Source of the DNA: CAJCIY01 sp036379355
GTDB lineage: Bacteria > Actinomycetota > Actinomycetes > Mycobacteriales > CAJCIY01
Assembly: GCA_036379355.1 (NCBI GenBank)
Contig: DASVGV010000094.1
Span: 1-26,270, forward strand
Length of the DNA: 26,270 nucleotides
Direction: 5' to 3'
The stretch's first letter is position 1. Every line of letters starts with the position of its first letter. Position numbers and translations under genes: made by a program. The notes under the pieces were generated by a model. It did no database searches. It saw only the letters and a list, made by a program, of their open reading frames with translations, and was not told the origin of the DNA. Below, piece by piece: positions 21,880-26,270 of the stretch.

Positions 21880-23276
21880 GCGCCGACCTCCGACGGGTGG
21901 GCGGTCGCGGCGCTCTCGGACACCGGCCAACTGGCCGGCCGCCGCCCCGCATCGGAGATGCGGACGAGCAGCGCCACGAGGACGAAGTTGGCCACGACGC
22001 TCGACCCGCCGTACGACACGAACGGCAGGGTGAGGCCGGTGAGCGGGATGACCCGCATGACGCCGCCCACCACCACGAACACCTGGATGACGATGCTGAC
22101 CGAGAGCCCGGCGGCCAGCAGCTTCCCGAACGAGTCGCGGACACCGATGGAGGCGCGGAAGCCGCGGCTCGCGAGCAGCAGGTAGATCATCAAGATGCCC
22201 ATGACACCGACGAGGCCGAGCTCCTCGCCGAGCGAGGCGAAGATGAAGTCGGTCCGCGCGATGGGCACGATCTGCGGCTGGCCGCGACCGAGACCGGTGC
22301 CCAGCACGCCGCCGGTCGCGAACCCGAACAACCCCTGGACGAGCTGGTAGCTCTGGTCGTTCGGGTAGTTGCCGGAGAAGGCGTGCAGCCAGATCACCAC
22401 GCGCTCCTGCACGTGCGCGAAGGCGAAGTACGCGATGGTCGCGCCGCCGGCGAACAGCACCAAGCCGATCAGCAGCCACGACACCCGTTCGGTCGCGATG
22501 TAGAGCATCACGACGAACATTCCGAAGAACAGCAGGGCCGAGCCGAGGTCGCTCTCCCGGACGAGCACGAGCATCGAGCCGAGCCAGGCGATGAGGACGG
22601 GTCCGAGGTCGCGCGCGCGGGGCAGTTCGAGCGGTCCGACGCTGCGCGTCACGAGCGAGAGCACCGGTCGCCGCTGCACGAGGTAGGAGGCGAAGAACAT
22701 CATCAGCAGCAGCTTCGCGGCCTCGCTCGGCTGGAACGACAGCGGGCCGAACCGGATCCAGACGCGCGCGCCGTTGATCTCGCTGATGCTGCTGGGCAGG
22801 AGGATCGGCAGCAGCAGCAGCACGATGCCGGCGAGGCCGGCGGTGTAGCCGTAACGGGCCAGTGCCCGGTGGTCCGGGAGCGCCGCCAGTAGCAGGACGA
22901 ACAGGGCCACGCCGACCGCGATCCAGACCAGCTGGAGCGGCGCGTCCTGCGCCGCCCCCGGGTTGTTCACGCGGATGCCCAGGTCCAGCCGGTGGATCAT
23001 CGCCGTCCCGACGGCCACGAGCAGGGCGACGCACGGCAGCATGGCCGGGTCGGCGTACGGAGCCCACCGGCGGATCGCCACGTGGGCGATGAGGAACAGC
23101 ACCGCGAGTACGGCGACGTACCAGAGGACCGACAGCTCGACGTGTCCCTCGACACCGAGCTCGACGGCCGCTCGGGCCGCCGCGGCCACCAGCAGCGCGA
23201 ACACGAGCAGGCGCAGCTCGGCGCCGCGGCGGCGCGGCCGGGCGACCGGGATTCCGATGGTGGCGGGTGCCGTCAC
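21876..23276 (-). CDS. rodA: SEDS peptidoglycan glycosyltransferase, RodA/FtsW family
   Basis: This is a polytopic SEDS protein that polymerises lipid II into glycan strands, partnered with the class B PBP encoded next. The product is 466 residues from the GTG at 23276, overlapping the pstP stop (GTGA). About ten to twelve hydrophobic segments are present. Family hallmarks: NGARVWIRFGPLSFQPSEAAKLLLMMFFASYL, RESDLGSALLFFGMFVVMLY (the catalytic-loop Asp region), the extracellular loop with GNYPNDQSYQLVQGLFGFATGGVLGTGLGRGQPQIVPIARTDFIFA in pieces, and GLTLPFVSYGGSS near the end. The start overlaps pstP and the stop overlaps pbpA. RodA is preferred to FtsW because of the pbpA-pknA neighbours; division FtsW lies in the dcw cluster. 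Confidence 0.94.
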   Translation of the reverse strand: MTAPATIGIPVARPRRRGAELRLLVFALLVAAAARAAVELGVEGHVELSVLWYVAVLAVLFLIAHVAIRRWAPYADPAMLPCVALLVAVGTAMIHRLDLGIRVNNPGAAQDAPLQLVWIAVGVALFVLLLAALPDHRALARYGYTAGLAGIVLLLLPILLPSSISEINGARVWIRFGPLSFQPSEAAKLLLMMFFASYLVQRRPVLSLVTRSVGPLELPRARDLGPVLIAWLGSMLVLVRESDLGSALLFFGMFVVMLYIATERVSWLLIGLVLFAGGATIAYFAFAHVQERVVIWLHAFSGNYPNDQSYQLVQGLFGFATGGVLGTGLGRGQPQIVPIARTDFIFASLGEELGLVGVMGILMIYLLLASRGFRASIGVRDSFGKLLAAGLSVSIVIQVFVVVGGVMRVIPLTGLTLPFVSYGGSSVVANFVLVALLVRISDAGRRPASWPVSESAATAHPSEVGA

Positions 23277-24559
23277 GACGCGGGCCCGGTCGGCGCGGTG
23301 GCGCTCGTCGTCAGGGCGGTCGAGGTGGGCGACGTGCCGCCGGTGTTCGGGACGGTCGTGCCACCGCCGGTCGGCAGGGTGCCGGTCTCGATCTCCTGCA
23401 GGATCCGCTCGGCGCTCTGGCGGCTGCCGGCGGTGATCTTCTGGTTGACCTGGCGCTGGGTCTCGGGCTGGAGGCTGTCGAGCGGCGGCCCGGTCTCGAC
23501 GACGGACGAGAGGTGGATCGGGCCGACGCTGCCGGGGATCCCGCGGTAGAGCGCCACGTTGCCGCCGTCGGGTCCGACGTACCACTGACTGCGGATGTAG
23601 AGCCAGCCGCCCAGGACACCGAGGCCGACGACGACGACGATGGCGAGGCCCACTCCGGGGACCAGCCACCGGGACCGCCGGGCCGACGCTGGCGGGTCGT
23701 CGCGGCTGCGGCGCAGGGCCAGTCCTCGTACCGGATGGCGGAGCGCGGCCGCCCGGCCGGCCGAGGTCACGGCAGGGTCCGGCTCCTCGTCGTGCTCGTC
23801 GGCGGCGGCGCCGGCCAGGGTCGGTTCGATGCCGGGGTCGCCGCTGTCGACGACGTCCGCGACGAGCACCGTGACGTTGTCCGGGCCGCCGGCGCGCAGC
23901 GCGAGCTCGACCATCCGGTCGGCGGCGGCCTGCGGCTCCGGGAGCGCGACCGCGTCGGTGATCGTCTCGAGGCTGACGTACGAGGACAGTCCGTCCGAGC
24001 ACAGCAGGTAGCGGTCACCGACCTGCGCCGTGCGGACGGAAACGTCGAGCTCGAGGTTGTCCCGCCCGTCCAGGACGCGCGTGATGATGTTGCGCTTCGG
24101 GTGGACCGACGCCTCGTCCTCGGTGATCTGCCCCGCGTCGACGAGCTCCTGGACCAGGGTGTGGTCCTTGGTCACCTGGGTGAGCTCGCCGCCTCGGTAG
24201 AGGTAGCAGCGGGAGTCACCGACGTGGACCAGCGCGATCCGGTCGTCGTCGACCAGCAGCACCGTGATCGTCGTGCCCATGCCCGCGAGTGACTCGTCGC
24301 GGCGGACCGCGGCGTGCAGGTCGTCGTTGGCGGTGAGGACCGCGCGCTGGAGGGATCCGACGACGTCCGGGCCGAGCGAGTCGGCGTCGACGTGGGCGAG
24401 CCGGTCGACGACGGTACGGCTGGCGACCTCGCCGGCGACCGCGCCGCCCATGCCGTCGGCGACGGCGACCAGGCGCGGGCTGGCGTACCCGCTGTCCTCG
24501 TTGCCCTCCCGCACGTGACCGACGTGGGATCGGACGCCGTACCGGAGCGAGAGCGTCAT
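23273..24559 (-). CDS. pstP: PP2C-type serine/threonine protein phosphatase PstP
   Basis: PstP removes phosphates placed by PknA and PknB, and so sets the phosphorylation level of the kinases, FhaA/FhaB and wall enzymes. The product is 428 residues from the ATG at 24559, which overlaps the fhaB stop. The PP2C domain (about 1-236) keeps the metal-binding acids: EDSGYA (Asp22), VADGMGG (Asp35), CSDGLS (Asp189) and GPDNVTVLVAD (Asp227), together with VHVGDSRCYLYR. A basic juxtamembrane stretch precedes one membrane segment (about 299-322). The extracellular tail of about 105 residues ends in a Thr/Gly/Ser/Pro-rich region (TGTLPTGGGTTVPNTGG). Topology and length match mycobacterial PstP. Confidence 0.95.
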   Translation of the reverse strand: MTLSLRYGVRSHVGHVREGNEDSGYASPRLVAVADGMGGAVAGEVASRTVVDRLAHVDADSLGPDVVGSLQRAVLTANDDLHAAVRRDESLAGMGTTITVLLVDDDRIALVHVGDSRCYLYRGGELTQVTKDHTLVQELVDAGQITEDEASVHPKRNIITRVLDGRDNLELDVSVRTAQVGDRYLLCSDGLSSYVSLETITDAVALPEPQAAADRMVELALRAGGPDNVTVLVADVVDSGDPGIEPTLAGAAADEHDEEPDPAVTSAGRAAALRHPVRGLALRRSRDDPPASARRSRWLVPGVGLAIVVVVGLGVLGGWLYIRSQWYVGPDGGNVALYRGIPGSVGPIHLSSVVETGPPLDSLQPETQRQVNQKITAGSRQSAERILQEIETGTLPTGGGTTVPNTGGTSPTSTALTTSATAPTGPAS

Positions 24560-25029
24560 GAGCGCAGCTCGACGGTGGTCTTGCCGATGTGGACTGGCAC
24601 GCCGGTGGGGACGAGGGTCGGGCCGGTCACCTTCTCCCGGTCGAGATAGGTGCCGTTCGTCGAGCCGAGGTCCTCGACCAGCCACTGCTCGCCGCGCGGG
24701 GTGAAGCGGGCGTGCCGGGTGGAGACGAAGTCGTCGGCGACGACGAGCGTCGAGTCCTCGGCGCGGCCGATCGTCACCGGGCTGGTCCCGAGCTGGATGC
24801 GGGTGCCGGTCAGCGCGCCTTCGGTGACCAGCAGCACGCCGGCGCGGGCGCGCCCGCGTCCCTTCGCCGGCTTGGGCGCCGGACGGGGACGTTCGGCGCG
24901 GCCGCCGCCCAGCCGTACCGGGCGGGCGCCGAACAGGTCGGCGCGGACCGCGAGCACGACGAACAGCACCGCCAACCACAGCAGGGCGAGAAAGCCCACC
25001 TTGACGGCGAAGAAGACGATCTCCGGCAC
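24556..25029 (-). CDS. fhaB: FHA-domain membrane protein FhaB (FipA)
   Basis: FhaB is a phosphothreonine reader linked to division and stress-time septation in mycobacteria. The product is 157 residues from the GTG at 25029, 8 nt after GGAG. An N-terminal membrane segment (about 5-28, VFFAVKVGFLALLWLAVLFVV) is followed by a basic proline-rich linker. The conserved VTEGALTGTRIQL contains the Thr phosphorylated by PknA/PknB in related proteins. The FHA core follows: TIGRAEDSTLVVADDFVSTRHA, then LVEDLGSTNGTYLD. The gene lies 4 nt after fhaA and overlaps pstP. The order fhaA-fhaB-pstP is that of the mycobacterial locus. Confidence 0.93.
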   Translation of the reverse strand: MPEIVFFAVKVGFLALLWLAVLFVVLAVRADLFGARPVRLGGGRAERPRPAPKPAKGRGRARAGVLLVTEGALTGTRIQLGTSPVTIGRAEDSTLVVADDFVSTRHARFTPRGEQWLVEDLGSTNGTYLDREKVTGPTLVPTGVPVHIGKTTVELRS

Positions 25030-25033
25030 GCGG

Positions 25034-25771
25034 TCAGCTCCGGAAGACGATCGTCGCGGTGCCGAGCGTCACCGTGTCGCCGTCGCTGAGGGTCGCGGTG
25101 GACACCCGTTCGCCGTTGATGGACACCCCGTTGGTGGATGCAAGGTCCTCCACGTGTACGCGGTCGTCGACGACCGAGAACGCGGCGTGCCGCCGGCTCA
25201 CGCTGGCGTCTGCGAGGCGTACGTCGGCGTCCTTGCCGCGCCCCACGACGAGGCCGGTCCGGGTGATCGGATGGCGTGTGCCGTCCGGCAGCTCGAGCTG
25301 GCCGTACGCCCGGCGGCCCGGCCGCGGGATCGCCTGGGTGAGCTGGGCGTCTGCGGCAGGAGCGGGCACCGCTTTCTTTGCGGCGGGCGCGGGGGCCTCG
25401 GCGGCCGCTTCGACCCGGCTGCTGACGCGGTACGAACCGGTCGAGAGGGCCTCGTCGCGAACGAATGTGACCGCTACCGGGCCGAGGAAGGTGTAGTTCT
25501 GGTCGCCCGCATGCTCGCGCACCATGTCCGCGAGCTCGTCCGCGAGCGTGAGGATGTACGGCGACAGCCGGTCGTAGTCACTCGTGCCGAGGTCGACCTG
25601 GAACTCGTTCGGGACCAGCGTGTGGGTCCCACCGATGGCCCGCTCGTCGTCGCACTCGCGCTTGAGCGCCACCGCGAGCTCGACGGGCTCGACACGACTG
25701 CGGAACAACCGGGTGAAACCGCCCTCCACAGCGCCGCCGAGGCGGCGTTCGAAGCGTGCCAGGACGCCCAT
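25034..25771 (-). CDS. fhaA: FHA-domain protein FhaA with DUF3662
   Basis: FhaA is a scaffold that binds phosphorylated wall-synthesis partners such as the MviN (MurJ) pseudokinase domain in mycobacteria. The product is 245 residues from the ATG at 25771, with GGAGAGG 5 nt upstream. Residues 1-115 form the DUF3662 domain (LGGAVEGGFTRLFRSRVEPVELA in part, NEFQVDLGTSDYDRLSPY). An Ala/Pro-rich linker of about 40 residues follows, far shorter than the long linker of M. tuberculosis FhaA. The FHA domain (about 155-245) has VVGRGKDADVRL, SVSRRHA and DLASTNGVSING, the phosphothreonine-binding residues. As first gene of the operon it should lie next to the promoter, but no strong -10/-35 pair is visible in the 178 bp before tRNA-Leu. 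Confidence 0.94.
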   Translation of the reverse strand: MGVLARFERRLGGAVEGGFTRLFRSRVEPVELAVALKRECDDERAIGGTHTLVPNEFQVDLGTSDYDRLSPYILTLADELADMVREHAGDQNYTFLGPVAVTFVRDEALSTGSYRVSSRVEAAAEAPAPAAKKAVPAPAADAQLTQAIPRPGRRAYGQLELPDGTRHPITRTGLVVGRGKDADVRLADASVSRRHAAFSVVDDRVHVEDLASTNGVSINGERVSTATLSDGDTVTLGTATIVFRS

Positions 25772-25949
25772 GCCCACCTCTCCGTCTCGGCTGACGTCGT
25801 CCGCCCGGGGTGGCCCGGGCCGGGACGGTGCACTCCACAGTCTGCCGTCTCTTCCACGTGAGGTCCGTGACGACACCTGAGGGATTCCGGGGAGGCATGA
25901 GGCCGGCGGAGGGGCTGAGGTCGACTGCTACTCTGCTCGGCGCTCACTC

Positions 25950-26032
25950 GGGCGAGTGGCGGAATGGCAGACGCGCACGGTTCAGGTCCGTGTGTCCGCA
26001 AGGACGTGGGGGTTCAACTCCCCCCTCGCCCA
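25950..26032 (+). tRNA. tRNA-Leu (anticodon CAG)
   Basis: Acceptor stem GGGCGAG (25950-25956) pairs with CTCGCCC (26025-26031), with A26032 as discriminator. The anticodon stem CACGG/CCGTG encloses the loop TTCAGGT (anticodon CAG, reading CUG). A long variable arm (GTCCGCAAGGAC) marks it as class II, and the T arm has GGTTCAACTC. CCA is not encoded. It lies divergent from fhaA, the same neighbour as in mycobacteria. Confidence 0.97.
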
Positions 26033-26038
26033 CCTCTC

Positions 26039-26066
26039 AACCCGCGTTTGACCTGCGGTTTTGCCC
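26039..26066 (+). terminator. Weak hairpin plus T-run after tRNA-Leu
   Basis: AACCCGC (26039-26045) can pair with GCGGTT (26055-26060), with a bulged C, and is followed by TTTTGCCCTT. The stem is short, so this is only a possible terminator for the tRNA transcript. Confidence 0.3.
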
Positions 26067-26096
26067 TTCCGTCCTTTCCTGTGACATCAGATGATC

Positions 26097-26126
26097 TTGG
26101 ACGAGTACGGCGCGCGGACGTAGCAT
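26097..26126 (+). promoter_or_regulatory. Promoter of the downstream leaderless gene
   Basis: TTGGAC (26097-26102) and TAGCAT (26121-26126) are 18 bp apart and fit actinobacterial housekeeping sigma patterns. The expected start of transcription falls at about 26133-26134, on the GTG at 26134, which implies a leaderless mRNA. Confidence 0.6.
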
Positions 26127-26133
26127 CGTGACC

Positions 26134-26270
26134 GTGACTGTCCAGCGTGATGAACTTCGCCGCCTCGTCGAGGAGATTCCCGACGAGGCGGTTGATGCTG
26201 CGCTCGCCGAGGTCCGGGGTCACCTCCCGAGGCCTGTGGATCGGCCATGGCCACCCGCGTGGTTCGGCGC
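26134..26270 (+). CDS. N-terminal part of a small antitoxin-like or regulatory protein (3' end outside window)
   Basis: Forty-five residues are visible from the GTG at 26134; the GTG at 26128 is in frame but would precede the expected transcription start. The sequence begins VTVQRDELRRLVEEIPDEAV, then DAALAEVRGHLPRPV and ends in DRPWPPAWFG. The pattern of a short amphipathic helix with RLVEEIPDE followed by the PWPPAWFG motif resembles small proteins annotated as antitoxin-like in actinomycetes, as I recall them. No toxin is visible because the window ends. It lies just after tRNA-Leu, a common place for accessory insertions. The assignment is tentative. Confidence 0.5.
   Translation, partial: MTVQRDELRRLVEEIPDEAVDAALAEVRGHLPRPVDRPWPPAWFG

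Noticed and set aside
1..26270. CRISPR arrays, rRNA genes, intact transposases or integrases
   Set aside because: I saw no regularly spaced repeats, no rRNA sequence and no DDE or tyrosine/serine recombinase motifs in either strand.

Overview
The window is very GC-rich chromosomal DNA with the codon use, GTG/TTG starts and gene order of an actinomycete. Its right two-thirds matches the conserved actinobacterial division and signalling locus that usually lies near the replication origin: tRNA-Ala, ppiA, rhomboid, PH-domain gene, crgA, DUF881, class E sortase, pabA/trpG, pknB, pknA, pbpA, rodA, pstP, fhaB, fhaA, tRNA-Leu. The 3-PASTA PknB, the class E sortase and the rhomboid beside ppiA argue against Mycobacterium itself and fit a soil-type actinomycete. 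The species cannot be read from the sequence.

Left end (1-2661): accessory-looking DNA. It holds the 3' end of a secreted-protein gene translationally coupled to a SipW-like (S26B) signal peptidase, then a badly decayed GAF-GGDEF diguanylate cyclase, then about 0.4 kb without a convincing gene. Next come an unknown 89-residue gene, a 39-residue DLW-39 family gene and tRNA-Ala(TGC).

Middle left (3241-10618, all minus strand): a secreted S15/CocE-type hydrolase, a small membrane protein, an Fbp-type iron(III) ABC transporter (binding lipoprotein, two-domain permease, ATPase) with a DtxR/IdeR-like iron box directly upstream, and a beta-propeller-like lipoprotein.

Middle (10718-17205): ppiA and rhomboid read rightward; a PH-domain gene and crgA read leftward. 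The rightward cluster DUF881, sortase E, 78-residue membrane protein and pabA is joined by stop-start overlaps. An acyl-CoA synthetase gene then ends 7 bp from the 3' end of pknB.

Right (17213-25771, minus strand): fhaA-fhaB-pstP-rodA-pbpA-pknA-pknB form one operon with several 4-bp stop-start overlaps. PknA and PknB phosphorylate envelope proteins, PstP reverses this, FhaA and FhaB read phosphothreonines, and RodA plus PbpA polymerise and crosslink septal or lateral peptidoglycan. tRNA-Leu(CAG) and the start of an apparently leaderless gene close the window.

I saw no CRISPR array, rRNA, intact transposase or phage gene. The least conventional features are the eroded cyclase with its GGDEF region deleted, the SipW module, the iron box, and a short palindrome that forms two facing DnaA-box-like sequences between the PH-domain gene and crgA.
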